DNA of 64,000 bases from Methylocaldum sp002005105. Its GTDB lineage: Bacteria; Pseudomonadota; Gammaproteobacteria; Methylococcales; Methylococcaceae. Below the pieces are notes generated by a model. That model had not been told where the DNA came from. It saw only the letters and a list, made by a program, of their open reading frames with translations, and did not search any database. Of the stretch, positions 51,977 to 61,691 are shown one piece after another; the first letter of the stretch is position 1; the number at the start of each line of letters is the position of its first letter. The position numbers were made by a program, and so were the translations under genes. Location: the NCBI RefSeq assembly GCF_051027545.1, contig NZ_CP194902.1:4712001-4776000 (forward strand), in the 5' to 3' direction.

Positions 51977-54439
51977 ATGAAAGCAGTCATTCTTGCCGGG
52001 GGTCAGGGAGTACGGCTAAGACCCATTACCGAGAACATACCGAAACCGATGGTCACCGTGCTGGGCAAGCCGATCATGGAGCACATCGCGCGGCATCTCT
52101 GCTCGTACGGTTTCACCGATTTGCTGGCAACACTGCATTACCGGCCCCGCGCCATCCGCGACCATTTCGGAGACGGCGGCGATTTCGGCGTGAACCTGCA
52201 CTACACCCTGGAACACAAGCCGCTGGGAACGGCCGGCTCGGTCAAGCTCGGCGCGGATTTCCTCGACGAGACGTTTCTCGTCATCGCCGGCGATGCGCTG
52301 ACGGATTTCGATCTCGAAGCCTTTTGGGCCTTTCACAAGGCCAAGGGCGCAAAAGTCAGCCTGTGCCTGAAACGGGTGTCGGACCCCGGCGAGTTCGGCG
52401 TCGTCGTAACCGGCGAGGACGACCGCGTGGTCCGTTTCCTGGAAAAACCAGGCCTCAGCGAATTGTGCAGCGACACCGTCAACACCGGCATTTACCTCAT
52501 AGAACCGGAAATCCTGGAGGCGATACCCGAGGACATTCCATACGATTTCGCCAGCGACCTTTTTCCGAAACTCCTGGAACAGGAGATTCCGTTGTTCGCC
52601 TATGTCGCGGAAGGTTACTGGAGCGATATCGGCACCCTGGATCAGCTCAAGCAGTCGCACTGGGACCTGCTCGACGGAAAGGTCCGTCTGCCGCTCGGCG
52701 GAAATCTCATCGGAGAACGGATATGGCTTGGCGACGGCGCGCGGATCGCCAAGGACGCGGAGCTCGGCTCGCCCTGCTGGATAGGCGACAACGTACGGAT
52801 CCGATCCGGCGTCAAAATCGGCGCGTATTCCGTCATCGCGCCGGACGTCGAAATCGACGCGAGGGCGACCGTCAACCGCAGCATCGTCATGAAAAACTCG
52901 TTCGTCGGCGAGTCGAGCGACCTGCGCAACTGCATCGTCGGCGGCAGCACCGTCATCGAGGCCCGCTGCGAGATCGGCGACGACGCGATCATCGGCTCCC
53001 GCTGCCATCTCGGACGCCAGGTCGTGGTCATACCCGGCGTTTCGATCTGGCCCGACAAGGAAATCAACAGCAACACGACGATACGCGAAAACCTGGTCTG
53101 GGAATCGCTGCTGCGTCCTTCGATTTTCGGATCGCGCGGCGTCAGCGGCCTGGCCAATCTCCACATCACGCCGGAATATGCGGCGGCGCTGGGCAAGGCC
53201 TTCGGCAGCTGGATTCAGCGCGGCGCCCGAGTGGCGGTCGCCCGCGATGCGCACCCATTCTCCCGGCTGATCAAGCGGGCGTTCATCTCCGGTCTTCTGG
53301 CGGTGGGCGTCAATATCGACGACCTGGAAGAGGCCAGCCTGCCGGAGACGCGCTTCATCACCTGCTTCGGCCGCCATTTGAGCGGCGGCGTCCATATCCG
53401 CATTTCGGACGAGCACCCCAGCGTGGCCGTCATCGAGCTTTTCGACACCGACGGTTTGCCTTTGCTGCGCAGCGCGCGCCGCAAGATCGAAGCGATGTTC
53501 TACCGGGCCGAGTTTCCCAAGGTGTCCATCGAGAACGTCGGTAACCTGACTTATCCCGGCCGCGTCGACGAACGATATGCCGAACACCTTCGCCAGCATC
53601 TCAGCCGATCCGCCACCCAACCCTGGGTCGATCGCGTACTCCATTACTGCCGGGAAGGCAATCTGGCGCGGATACTCGGCGACCTGCTCGGCAGCAACGG
53701 CTTGCATCATCTCGAGAGCGAATGTAGAGAAAATTCGGATGTCTCCGCCATACCCTACGAACCGATCGCGGAGATCGCCAGGCTCAACCGGAAGATCGCC
53801 CTGATCATCGAGCGAAGCGGCGAACAACTAACCTTGGTCGACGAATTGGGAACGATACACCGGGCGGAACGGACGCAGGAGCTCCTGACCGCAGCCTTCA
53901 TCATCGGCGCTCCGCCCGAGGAGCCGGTCTTCCTGCCGCCCGATCATCCGAAATTTCTGGCCGAGCTGGCGGACGCCAGAGTGCGGCGACTGATCATTAC
54001 GCACAAGGAGCCGGCGGCCCAACTGAATGCCGTCAAGAAAGCCATGCAATCCGAAGGCGTTTGGCTGCATTTCGTCCACTTCTATCTCGGCTATGGCGCG
54101 GTTGCGGCGTCTCTTCGGCTGCTCGAATTCCTCGGCAGGGAACACCTGACCCTGCACGATTTCGAGCGCCAGATCCCGATCAGCCATTGCCGGCGCCTGA
54201 TTCTACACTGTCCCTGGGATCACATCGGGCGCGTGATGCGCGAACTGAGTCAACGACCGGAAGCTCGCATGAATGCCGCCCCCGAAGGCGTGCGGCTCGA
54301 TCTGGACGGCGATTGGGTTTACGTATTGCCGAGCGCGGACGCCCCGCAATTGGAAATCAGCATGGAAGCGTCCAACACCGCGCGGCTCGTGCAACTGGAA
54401 CAAGAGGTCAGCCAGCGCGTACGGAGTCTGATTCCATGA
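51977..54439 (+). CDS. Nucleotidyltransferase - hexapeptide - phosphomannomutase-like fusion
   Basis: 820 residues. The N-terminal ~235 are a sugar-1-phosphate nucleotidyltransferase (MKAVILAGGQGVRLRPITEN, then IPKPMVTVLGKPIMEHI; VIAGDALTDF). Residues ~250-370 are left-handed beta-helix repeats. From ~380 the sequence follows phosphoglucomutase/phosphomannomutase, but the phosphoserine loop TASHNP and the DGDxDR metal loop are not seen; in their place are GGVHIRISDEHPS and IIERSGEQLTLVD. So the first domain is probably active and the last is probably regulatory or structural. ATG 51977 begins the conserved start. The next gene overlaps by four bases. Confidence 0.85.
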   Translation: MKAVILAGGQGVRLRPITENIPKPMVTVLGKPIMEHIARHLCSYGFTDLLATLHYRPRAIRDHFGDGGDFGVNLHYTLEHKPLGTAGSVKLGADFLDETFLVIAGDALTDFDLEAFWAFHKAKGAKVSLCLKRVSDPGEFGVVVTGEDDRVVRFLEKPGLSELCSDTVNTGIYLIEPEILEAIPEDIPYDFASDLFPKLLEQEIPLFAYVAEGYWSDIGTLDQLKQSHWDLLDGKVRLPLGGNLIGERIWLGDGARIAKDAELGSPCWIGDNVRIRSGVKIGAYSVIAPDVEIDARATVNRSIVMKNSFVGESSDLRNCIVGGSTVIEARCEIGDDAIIGSRCHLGRQVVVIPGVSIWPDKEINSNTTIRENLVWESLLRPSIFGSRGVSGLANLHITPEYAAALGKAFGSWIQRGARVAVARDAHPFSRLIKRAFISGLLAVGVNIDDLEEASLPETRFITCFGRHLSGGVHIRISDEHPSVAVIELFDTDGLPLLRSARRKIEAMFYRAEFPKVSIENVGNLTYPGRVDERYAEHLRQHLSRSATQPWVDRVLHYCREGNLARILGDLLGSNGLHHLESECRENSDVSAIPYEPIAEIARLNRKIALIIERSGEQLTLVDELGTIHRAERTQELLTAAFIIGAPPEEPVFLPPDHPKFLAELADARVRRLIITHKEPAAQLNAVKKAMQSEGVWLHFVHFYLGYGAVAASLRLLEFLGREHLTLHDFERQIPISHCRRLILHCPWDHIGRVMRELSQRPEARMNAAPEGVRLDLDGDWVYVLPSADAPQLEISMEASNTARLVQLEQEVSQRVRSLIP

Positions 54440-55272
54440 GCGCGGGCGTTCCGTTCTTATTCGCGTCCGACCTGGACGGCACGCTGCTGCCCAATACCGG
54501 CAAACTTCCGGACTCCGGCTGCCTGGAGCGGACCCAGGCGCTTCTTCGGACTCTGCTCGAAGCCGACTGCCCTATCTGCGTCGTCAGCGGACGCTATCTG
54601 GCTCTGGCCAAGCAAGGGCAGGCCGTGTTCCGGCTGCCGCAGCCGACCTGGTGGATCTGCAACGTCGGCACCGAGGTTTACGATCAGACGGGCGCGCAGG
54701 ATCGCGAATGGCAAAGCCGGCTCGGACCGCCGCTAGACCGCGAAGCCTTGCGCCGGTCGCTTTACAGGATCTCGCGCCTGGCGCCTCAGGAGCCGCAAAA
54801 GCAAGGACCGCACAAGTTCAGCTTCTATTACCCGGAGCCCGTCAGCCGGGAGCTGCTGGCGGAAATCATGTATCGGGTCCGGGCGGTGAGAAACGATTTG
54901 CAGATGATTTCCAGCATCGAGGAATCCTCCGGACGGGCTTTGCTCGACATCATTCCCGCCAATGCCGGGAAATCCCACGCCTTGTGGCACGTCGCCGAGC
55001 GCTATGGCTTGGCCGGCGACCGCATCTTCTTCGCGGGCGATTCCGGGAACGATCTCGACGCGCTGCTCTCGGGCGTGTGCGGCGTTCTGGTCGGCAATAC
55101 TCCGGCAGACGTCCGGGCTCAGGCTTCCGAGCAGCAAAAGCGTAACGATAGCGCCCGATTGTTTATCGCCGACGCGTTCTACGGCGACGGCATCATCCAA
55201 GGACTTCGCCACTACGGATTATGGCCGCTCGCTGCGAGCGGCTCGAAGGCCAAACGAGACACCCAGCGGTAG
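54436..55272 (+). CDS. HAD-IIB phosphatase, sucrose-phosphatase-like
   Basis: 278 residues with HAD motifs: I, FASDLDGTLLPNTGKL; II, ICVVSGRYLALAK; III/IV, NAGKSHALWHVAERYGLAGD with FFAGDSGNDLDALL. The C2-type cap and the spacing match sucrose-6-phosphate phosphatases. It overlaps the fusion gene by four bases (ATGA) and lies just upstream of the sucrose-phosphate-synthase-like enzyme, so a role as the second step of sucrose synthesis is likely. Confidence 0.8.
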   Translation: MSAGVPFLFASDLDGTLLPNTGKLPDSGCLERTQALLRTLLEADCPICVVSGRYLALAKQGQAVFRLPQPTWWICNVGTEVYDQTGAQDREWQSRLGPPLDREALRRSLYRISRLAPQEPQKQGPHKFSFYYPEPVSRELLAEIMYRVRAVRNDLQMISSIEESSGRALLDIIPANAGKSHALWHVAERYGLAGDRIFFAGDSGNDLDALLSGVCGVLVGNTPADVRAQASEQQKRNDSARLFIADAFYGDGIIQGLRHYGLWPLAASGSKAKRDTQR

Positions 55273-55277
55273 CAGCG

Positions 55278-56543
55278 ATGCGGATTGCCTTCTTCTGCCC
55301 CCATAGCGACCCCCTGGCCGTAACCGGCGAACCGGATGCGGGCGGACAATGCATTTACGAGGCTCGCGTGGCGGAACAGCTCGCCCGCCAGGGACACGAG
55401 GTTCGGGTCTACACCCGCCGCTGGGGCGGGAAAGCGGTGCGCCAGGACATTTGCGACGGCGCCACGATCTTCCGCTATCCGATGGGGCCGGATGGCTTTC
55501 TCCGCAAGGAGGACATGGGCCCCCATCTCGCGGAATTCGTCGAGCATACGCTATTCAGGCAGACCACCTGGCTGAGGCATGCCGATGCCATCCACGGCCA
55601 CTATTGGGACGGCGGCGCAAGCGCGCTCATGGCGAGTCTCGCTCTCGGCAAGCCCTTGCTGTTTACCAGCCACTCCCTGGGGCTCCTGAAACGGGACCGC
55701 GTACCCGATCCCACCCCGGACGGCTCGAAGTTCCGCTACGATGTTCGAATCCGCGCGGAAAAAAAGATCCTGGACGCGGCCGATGCCGTCATCGCGCTCA
55801 GCCGGACCGAGCGGGACGCGTTGACGGGGCGCTACGGAGCAAGCGCCGAGAAGGTCCGCATCGTTCCGGGAGGCGTGGACACGGAAGTATTCCACCTGTG
55901 CCTGGAAAAGACGAAGCTTCAACGCCAGCTCGGCTTCAGCTCCGACTACCTGCTGTTTACGGTCGGCCGGCTCGATCCCCGCAAAGGCTTTCTCGAGCTG
56001 ATCGAGGCCATTCCCCAGGTCGTCAAAACCCTGCGGGAAACCGGCAAAACCGTGACTTTCCTGATTCCGATCGGCCCGGAAAAGCCCTCGCCCGACGAAT
56101 CGGCCTATCGCGACGCCCTGCTCGGGCGGGCGAACGAGCTTCGGATCGCGGACGCCATCCATTGGTTTCACCGCCTGACCGATCAGGAACTGTTTCAGTA
56201 TTACGCGGCGGCCGACCTGTTCCTCTGCCCTTCCCCTTATGAGCCTTTCGGGCTGGTGCTGGTCGAGGCCTTCGCTTCCGGAACCCCGGTGATCGCCACG
56301 CCACACGGCGGACCCACCGATATCGTTACACCCGGCGTGAACGGTTATCTGGCCGATCCCGCGGACCCTCCCGCATTCGCCGCCCGCATTCTCGACGCCC
56401 TCTTGGCACCCGAGAACGAACGCCGCCGCATGCGCGCCGCCGCGGCCGAAAGAGCCCGGACCCGCTACGCCTGGCCGTCGGTCGCGTCCGCCATAGCGGA
56501 CGTTTATCGCTCGATTCGGGACGACGCCCATGCCTTACGTTGA
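55278..56543 (+). CDS. GT4 glycosyltransferase, probable sucrose-phosphate synthase
   Basis: 421 residues. N-terminal DPLAVTGEPDAGGQCIYEAR is the GGQ donor-side motif of sucrose synthases and phosphate synthases; HGHYWDGGASALMASLALGK, LLFTSHSLGLLKRDRV and LIRPGGVDTEVF-like IVPGGVDTEVF follow; the C-terminal PSPYEPFGLVLVEAFASGTP has the ExxE acid-base motif. Context with a sucrose-phosphatase-like gene five bases upstream and sucrose synthase divergent makes sucrose-6-phosphate formation from NDP-glucose and fructose-6-phosphate the best guess. Confidence 0.8.
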   Translation: MRIAFFCPHSDPLAVTGEPDAGGQCIYEARVAEQLARQGHEVRVYTRRWGGKAVRQDICDGATIFRYPMGPDGFLRKEDMGPHLAEFVEHTLFRQTTWLRHADAIHGHYWDGGASALMASLALGKPLLFTSHSLGLLKRDRVPDPTPDGSKFRYDVRIRAEKKILDAADAVIALSRTERDALTGRYGASAEKVRIVPGGVDTEVFHLCLEKTKLQRQLGFSSDYLLFTVGRLDPRKGFLELIEAIPQVVKTLRETGKTVTFLIPIGPEKPSPDESAYRDALLGRANELRIADAIHWFHRLTDQELFQYYAAADLFLCPSPYEPFGLVLVEAFASGTPVIATPHGGPTDIVTPGVNGYLADPADPPAFAARILDALLAPENERRRMRAAAAERARTRYAWPSVASAIADVYRSIRDDAHALR

Positions 56544-57297
56544 CAGCCAAGGCGTTCGCATCCATTACCAGGCGGAAGGCGAAGGACCGCCGCTGGTGCT
56601 GCACCACGGATTTACCAGCAGTTCCGAGGCGTGGCGCCAGTTCGGGTATGTCCGGGCACTGTGCCGCGATAACCGGTGCATTCTGCTCGACGCCCGCGGC
56701 CACGGCGCCAGCGACAAGCCGCACGACCCGGCTGCCTATGCGCTGCCGAACCGGGTGGCGGACGTCGTCGCCGTGCTCGATGCCTTAAAGATCCCGAAAG
56801 CGAACTTCCTCGGCTTTTCGATGGGCGGCTGGATTGGCTTCGGCATGGCGAAATACGCGCCCGAACGCGTCGACGCCCTGCTCGTCGTCGGAGCGCATCC
56901 CTATGCCGACCAAAGCTGGGACGCCTTCCGGCACATCGACGGCGCGGACCCCGGAGCTTTCCTCACCGCTCTCGAGTCCGTCCTGGAACAGCGCATCCCG
57001 CCGGAACTGAGGCCACTTGTGCTGGCCAACGACCTGCGGGCGCTCGCGGCCGCTGCGCAAGAGCGGCCGGCACTGGAAGACGTCCTCCCGACCATGGCCA
57101 TGCCGTGCCTGCTCCTCGTCGGGGAGGAAGATGCGAGATATCCGGCCGTCCGGGAATGCGCCAAACACATCGCTCACGCCGCCTTCGTCCCGTTGCCCGG
57201 TCTCAAGCATACCGAAAGCTTCGTCCGCAGCGATCTCGTTCTTCCGCATATCAAACGGTTTTTGGAAACTGAACGCGGCTTACCGACTCAAGAGTAA
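56530..57297 (+). CDS. Alpha/beta-fold hydrolase
   Basis: 255 residues: PPLVLHHGFTSSSEAWRQFG (oxyanion region), LGFSMGGWIGFGMAKYAP with the nucleophile Ser in GFSMGG, LLVGEEDARYPAV (Asp) and PGLKHTESF (His), so the triad is complete. The start overlaps the glycosyltransferase gene by 14 bases, so it is the last gene of the sucrose operon. Its substrate is unknown. A weak terminator and a multi-hairpin element follow. Confidence 0.85.
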   Translation: MPYVDSQGVRIHYQAEGEGPPLVLHHGFTSSSEAWRQFGYVRALCRDNRCILLDARGHGASDKPHDPAAYALPNRVADVVAVLDALKIPKANFLGFSMGGWIGFGMAKYAPERVDALLVVGAHPYADQSWDAFRHIDGADPGAFLTALESVLEQRIPPELRPLVLANDLRALAAAAQERPALEDVLPTMAMPCLLLVGEEDARYPAVRECAKHIAHAAFVPLPGLKHTESFVRSDLVLPHIKRFLETERGLPTQE

Positions 57298-57407
57298 CGC
57301 CACAAAAAACCTGAACTGCGACGGCAGGCCTCGAAATCTGCCACGTGTGGCGGATGTAACCGTGACGCGAACTCCCCGCCCCATGCTCGTCCGTTCAATT
57401 ACCGTAA

Positions 57408-57426
57408 AGCCATCGGCTCTTTTTTT
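57408..57426 (+). terminator. Weak terminator after the sucrose operon
   Basis: A short stem AGCC-ATC-GGCT (57408-57418) is followed by a run of seven T (57420-57426). The stem is only four to five pairs, so strength is doubtful. It lies 111 bases after the operon's last stop codon. Confidence 0.4.
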
Positions 57427-57472
57427 GCGTCCTGCCTAATGCGAAAATGAGCGCCCGTTCAGATGAATATCG

Positions 57473-57637
57473 CTATAGGGCACCTCGAAAAACTTCGAGG
57501 TGCTCGTACGGGGCAGGGATGCCCCGTCGTTTTCAGCCGCGTAAGCAGTTGAAAACGTAAGCCAAGCCCAAACCGCGTTTGGGCTTGGCGAAGAGAAAAA
57601 CCGCCGGGAAGGCGGTTTTTCGAGGTCCTCTATAGGG
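57473..57637 (+). repeat. Multi-hairpin element of divergent sequence
   Basis: Successive hairpins: CACCTCGAA-AAAC-TTCGAGGTG, GGGGCAGGGATGCCCC, GTTTTCA...TGAAAAC, GCCAAGCCCAAACC-GC-GTTTGGGCTTGGC and AAAACCGCCGGGAAGGCGGTTTT. The second hairpin equals that of the main family, but the others differ in sequence while keeping order and size. The ends are inverted (ACCTCGAAAAAC / GTTTTTCGAGGT), and the outside is an 8-base direct repeat CTATAGGG (57473-57480, 57630-57637). It again lies 3' of a same-strand gene. Confidence 0.7.
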
Positions 57638-58170
57638 TTGATGAAGGTGATTACGACTTCGATGGGCGCGTCCAATGAGCCGAGGGAACGCCTCAAAATC
57701 CAAGATGTTTCAAGATGTGGGCTATAGGCTATAGTTCGGTCGCCGTCCGCAAGACATCCGAAACGGGTCTATGTGCGCGCACCCATTACACCTCTGAAAT
57801 AAAGCCGAACTGGATGGCCCCGCTCCAGATCCTCCACTTCTTCCTGTTCGCCCTCGGGCACTTTTGAAAAGCCATCCGGCGGGTGCGCCGCAACTTAGTG
57901 CCAAGTAGCTCCCGTGATGTTCAACTTTAATGCTTCCCTACCGCCCCGGGTCCCGGGCCGCGTTATCCCCGGCCTGGCCCCAATGCAGCCGGACATTGCA
58001 CCGGCTTTCCCGCTCGCTGGCGGAACGCCGTACGTGATGCATCGAGGTTTCGGCGCACGGCGACCGCGTCCGGCCGGGGCGGACATGCTCGCGGTGCGGC
58101 CGGTCGCGCAGCTGTCCACCCGGCGTTGCCAGCCGCAACCCTGTCCGCTGAAACGGCAGGAGGGAAAAGC
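57638..58170. other. Spacer before the histidine kinase gene
   Basis: About 530 bases, no gene. CTATAGGCTATAG occurs near 57722-57734, echoing the CTATAGGG flanks of the preceding element. The last bases hold a strong binding site AGGAGG for the kinase start. No promoter assigned. Confidence 0.4.
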
Positions 58171-61100
58171 ATGAGCACGGCTGAGCGCGATATACCGGCA
58201 TCGCGCCCCGACTTCCAGGTCCTTTTCCAGTCCGTCCCGGCCTGTATTTTGGTGCTGGCACCCGACAGCCCGTATTTCACCATCCTGGCGGCTAGCGACG
58301 CCTATCTGCGGGCAACCAGGAAGCGGCGCGAGGAGATCGTGGGGCGGCCGGTCTTCGAAGTCTTCCCCGACAATCCCGACAGCCCGTTCGGGCCGGAGGC
58401 GAACAGCCGGGCCTCGTTTGAACGCGTGCTGCGGCACCGCCTCCCCGACGCCCGGGCCATGCGGCAGCACGATATCCGCAGGCCCGAACAGGGCGGCGGG
58501 TTCGAGGGCCGTTTCTCGAAATCCTCGAACACGCCGGTGCTCGATGAAAATGGCGATGTTCTCTATATCATTCACCACGTCGAAGATGTAGCCGAGCCAG
58601 TCCGGGCGGAACAAGAGCCTCGAGCCGAGACGTCGCCCGTCGACGCAGGGGGGAGGGAAACCGGGGCCGAGGCCCGCCCGGATGCGGCACACATCCGGCG
58701 TGAGGCCGACGCGGCCCGCGAGCGCGAGGAGTGTTATTCCGCCATCTTCGACAAGGCCCCCTTCGGCATGGCGCTGACGAAGATGCCCGAACGGACCCTC
58801 GTAGCCGTCAACGACGCGTTTCTGAAGATCTTCGAGTGCAACCGGGAAGAGGTGCTGGGCAAGAACAGCGGGCACCTGGGCATCCCGGACGTATGGTTAC
58901 GGGGCCGGATAGCCTCCGAACTCCGGCAGCGCGCGGCAGTACGCGACGTGGAAATCACGCACAAGTCCAGGTCCGGGGCCAGGCTCGTTCTGTCGCTCAA
59001 CGTTGATTGGGTCGGCATCGGCGGCCAGACGCTTCTCCTCAGCACCATCCAGGACATCACTGAACGCAAGCAGGTCGAGGAGTCGTTGCGACGGGAGCAA
59101 AGCCTGCTGGATAGTGTCCTGCGGACCACCGATGTGATGCTGGTCTTTCTCGATCGGCAGTTCAACTTCGTCTGGGTCAATCCGGCCTATGCCGAAACCT
59201 GCCGGATGAGACCGGAGGACATGGTGGGCAACAACCATTTCGCCTTGTATCCCAACGCGGAAAACGAGGCGATCTTCCGAAAAGTCCGGGATTCCGGCGA
59301 TGCAGTGTTTTACAAGGACAGGCCCTTCGTTTTCCCCGATCAGCCCGAACGCGGCACCACCTATTGGGACTGGAGCCTGACGCCCGTCAAGGGTAACGAC
59401 GGAGCGACTGCGGGCCTCGTCTTTTCGCTGCGCGAGACGACGAAATTCAAGCGGGCTCAGGAAGCATTTTGCCAGAGCGAAGAGCGTTTCCGCGCTCTGG
59501 TGATGGCCAGTTCCCAGACGATCTATCGCATGAGCTCGGATTGGACCGAGATGTATCAGCTTTACGGCCGGGATTTCCTAGCCGACACGGAAGAGCCGAG
59601 CCGAAATTGGCTTCAGAAATACATTCCCTCGGACGACCAGCCGCAGATCATCGCCGCCATCGGAGAAGCCATCCGGACCAAGAGCATTTTTGAGCTCGAG
59701 CATCGCGTCCGACGAGCGGACGGCAGCTTGGGATGGACGTTTTCGCGTGCGGTTCCGCTGATGAGTGCGGATGGCGATATCGTCGAATGGTTCGGTGCCG
59801 CCAGCAATATCACCGAGCGCAAACAAGCCGAGGAAGCATTGCGCGAGAACCGGGCCCAGCTCGAGGCGGAATTGCAGGACACTCAGCTCCTGCAGAGCAT
59901 CAGCGCAGCGCTTCTTCACGAGGACGACATCCAGGCCCTCTACGAAAAAATCATCGATGCGGCGGCGCACATCATGCACTCGGAATACGCGAGCATGCAG
60001 ATGCTCTACCCCGAGCGCGGCCGCGGCGGCGAGCTTCGGCTGCTGGCGTTCCGCGGGTTCAATCCGCAAGCGGCAAAGTTCTGGGAATGGGTAAGCGCTG
60101 ACTCCTCGGATTCGACATGCGGCGCGGCCTTGCGCACGGGCCGGCGCGTCATCGCGCCGGACCTGGAGAACTGCGATTTCATGCAGGGCACCGAGGATCT
60201 TGCGACATATCTGCAAACCGGAATTCATGCCTGCCAGACGACGCCCCTGTTCTCGCGGAGCGGCAAGCTGGTGGGCATGATTTCCACGCACTGGCGCCGC
60301 CCGCACCAGCCGTCCGAGCGGGATTTGCGCCTGTTGGATATTCTCGCCCGGCAAGCCGCCGACCTCATCGATCGCAAGCGGGCCGAGGAGGCGTTACGCG
60401 AGAGCGAAGAGAAATACCGCACTCTGTTCGAGTGCATGGACGAGGGCTTCTGCACCATCGAGGTGTTGTTCGACGAAAGCGAGAGACCCGTGGATTACCG
60501 GTTCCTCATCGTCAATCCGGCTTTCGAGCGGCAGAGCGGAATTCGGGACGCGGTCGGCCGGCGAATACGGGAAATCGCTCCGTTGCTCGAGGAACACTGG
60601 TTCGAGATCTTCGGAAAGATCGCGCTGACGGGCCAACCGATGCGCTTCGAAAATTTCGCCGCGCAACTTCATCGCCATTACGACGTGTATGCGTTTCGGA
60701 TTGGCGCGCCATCCGAAAGAAAAGTGGCGGTTCTTTTCAACGACATCACTCGGCGCAAACTGATCGAGGAGACCCTGCGCAAGGCCGACCGCCGCAAGGA
60801 CGAGTTTCTGGCGATGCTGGCTCACGAGCTCAGAAACCCGCTGGCGCCGCTCCGCACCGGTCTGCACGTGCTGCGGAAGTCCGACGGCACGGGCCCTGCG
60901 ACGGAACGCACCCAGACGCTGCTCACGATGATGGAACGGCAGGTGAATCATCTGGTCCGGCTGGTGGACGATCTCTTGGAGGTATCGCGCATCACTCAAG
61001 GCAAGATCGCCCTGAAAAAAGAGCGGGTCGATCTGGCGACCATCATCGGCCATGCCGTCGAAACCAGCCAGGCACTCATCGAGGCCGGCAACCACACGCT

Positions 61101-61491
61101 TGAAGTTTCGCTCCCGCCGGAACCCGTGTGCCTCGACGCCGATCCGGTGCGGCTCACTCAGGTGTTGTCGAATCTCCTTAACAATGCCGCCAAGTACATG
61201 GCAGCGGGCGGACACGTTTGGCTCCTGGCGGAGCGGCAAGGGCCGGAAGCCGTGGTGAGCGTCCGCGACGAAGGCATCGGCATCTCGGCCGAAATGCTGC
61301 CTCATGTCTTCGATCTGTTCACCCAGGCGGACCGTTCCATCGACCGGTCGCAAGGCGGGCTCGGCCTCGGGCTGTCCCTAGTGCGCCACCTGGTCGAGTT
61401 GCACGGCGGTTCGGTCGAAGCGAGGAGCGAAGGCCCCGGCCTGGGCAGCGAGTTCGTCGTCCGCCTGCCGCTGGCCTTGACGGGACGCTGA
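58171..61491 (+). CDS. Multi-PAS/GAF sensor histidine kinase
   Basis: 1106 residues from ATG 58171 (AGGAGGG ahead). Order: PAS (about 15-130), PAS (185-310, YSAIFDKAPFGMALTKMPER), PAS (313-435), PAS (440-565), GAF (590-740, AHIMHSEYASMQMLYPERGR), PAS (750-860), HisKA with His885 in FLAMLAHELRNPLAPL, and an HATPase_c domain with NAAKYMAAGG (N box), DEGIGISAEMLPHVFDLFTQ (G1) and GGLGLGLSLVRHLVELHGG (G2). No membrane segment or receiver domain. A partner response regulator is not in the window. Soluble sensing of redox, ligand or light-type signals is typical of such kinases. Confidence 0.9.
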   Translation: MSTAERDIPASRPDFQVLFQSVPACILVLAPDSPYFTILAASDAYLRATRKRREEIVGRPVFEVFPDNPDSPFGPEANSRASFERVLRHRLPDARAMRQHDIRRPEQGGGFEGRFSKSSNTPVLDENGDVLYIIHHVEDVAEPVRAEQEPRAETSPVDAGGRETGAEARPDAAHIRREADAAREREECYSAIFDKAPFGMALTKMPERTLVAVNDAFLKIFECNREEVLGKNSGHLGIPDVWLRGRIASELRQRAAVRDVEITHKSRSGARLVLSLNVDWVGIGGQTLLLSTIQDITERKQVEESLRREQSLLDSVLRTTDVMLVFLDRQFNFVWVNPAYAETCRMRPEDMVGNNHFALYPNAENEAIFRKVRDSGDAVFYKDRPFVFPDQPERGTTYWDWSLTPVKGNDGATAGLVFSLRETTKFKRAQEAFCQSEERFRALVMASSQTIYRMSSDWTEMYQLYGRDFLADTEEPSRNWLQKYIPSDDQPQIIAAIGEAIRTKSIFELEHRVRRADGSLGWTFSRAVPLMSADGDIVEWFGAASNITERKQAEEALRENRAQLEAELQDTQLLQSISAALLHEDDIQALYEKIIDAAAHIMHSEYASMQMLYPERGRGGELRLLAFRGFNPQAAKFWEWVSADSSDSTCGAALRTGRRVIAPDLENCDFMQGTEDLATYLQTGIHACQTTPLFSRSGKLVGMISTHWRRPHQPSERDLRLLDILARQAADLIDRKRAEEALRESEEKYRTLFECMDEGFCTIEVLFDESERPVDYRFLIVNPAFERQSGIRDAVGRRIREIAPLLEEHWFEIFGKIALTGQPMRFENFAAQLHRHYDVYAFRIGAPSERKVAVLFNDITRRKLIEETLRKADRRKDEFLAMLAHELRNPLAPLRTGLHVLRKSDGTGPATERTQTLLTMMERQVNHLVRLVDDLLEVSRITQGKIALKKERVDLATIIGHAVETSQALIEAGNHTLEVSLPPEPVCLDADPVRLTQVLSNLLNNAAKYMAAGGHVWLLAERQGPEAVVSVRDEGIGISAEMLPHVFDLFTQADRSIDRSQGGLGLGLSLVRHLVELHGGSVEARSEGPGLGSEFVVRLPLALTGR

Positions 61492-61563
61492 TCGCCCCTA
61501 ACGGCGATGGTCAGAACGAAGACCGCCGCCGTGCTCGCATCGCTTTCAATAAGGATTTTTTTA

Positions 61564-61691
61564 GGGTGGGTTTAGGCCGCGAGGCCGTAACCCACCGAGC
61601 GGCCTCGAACCGGTGGGTTACGCGGAGCCTGTCCTGAGCCTGTCGAAGGGCCTGTCCCGAGCGAAGCCGAGGGGCTAACTCACCCTGCGAT
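61564..61691. repeat. TAGGGTGGGTT-type repeat, copy 3
   Basis: Begins TAGGGTGGGTTTAGGCCGCG, has GTAACCCACCGAGCGGCCTC / GGTGGGTTACGCGGAGCC and the REP-like CTGTCCTGAGCCTGTCGAAG, and ends GGGGCTAACTCACCCTGCGATTA. MITE copy F begins immediately after it. Confidence 0.75.

Noticed and set aside
52016..53827. 603-residue minus-strand frame in the sucrose locus
   Set aside because: It is antisense to the nucleotidyltransferase fusion and is open only because of the GC-rich codon pattern.
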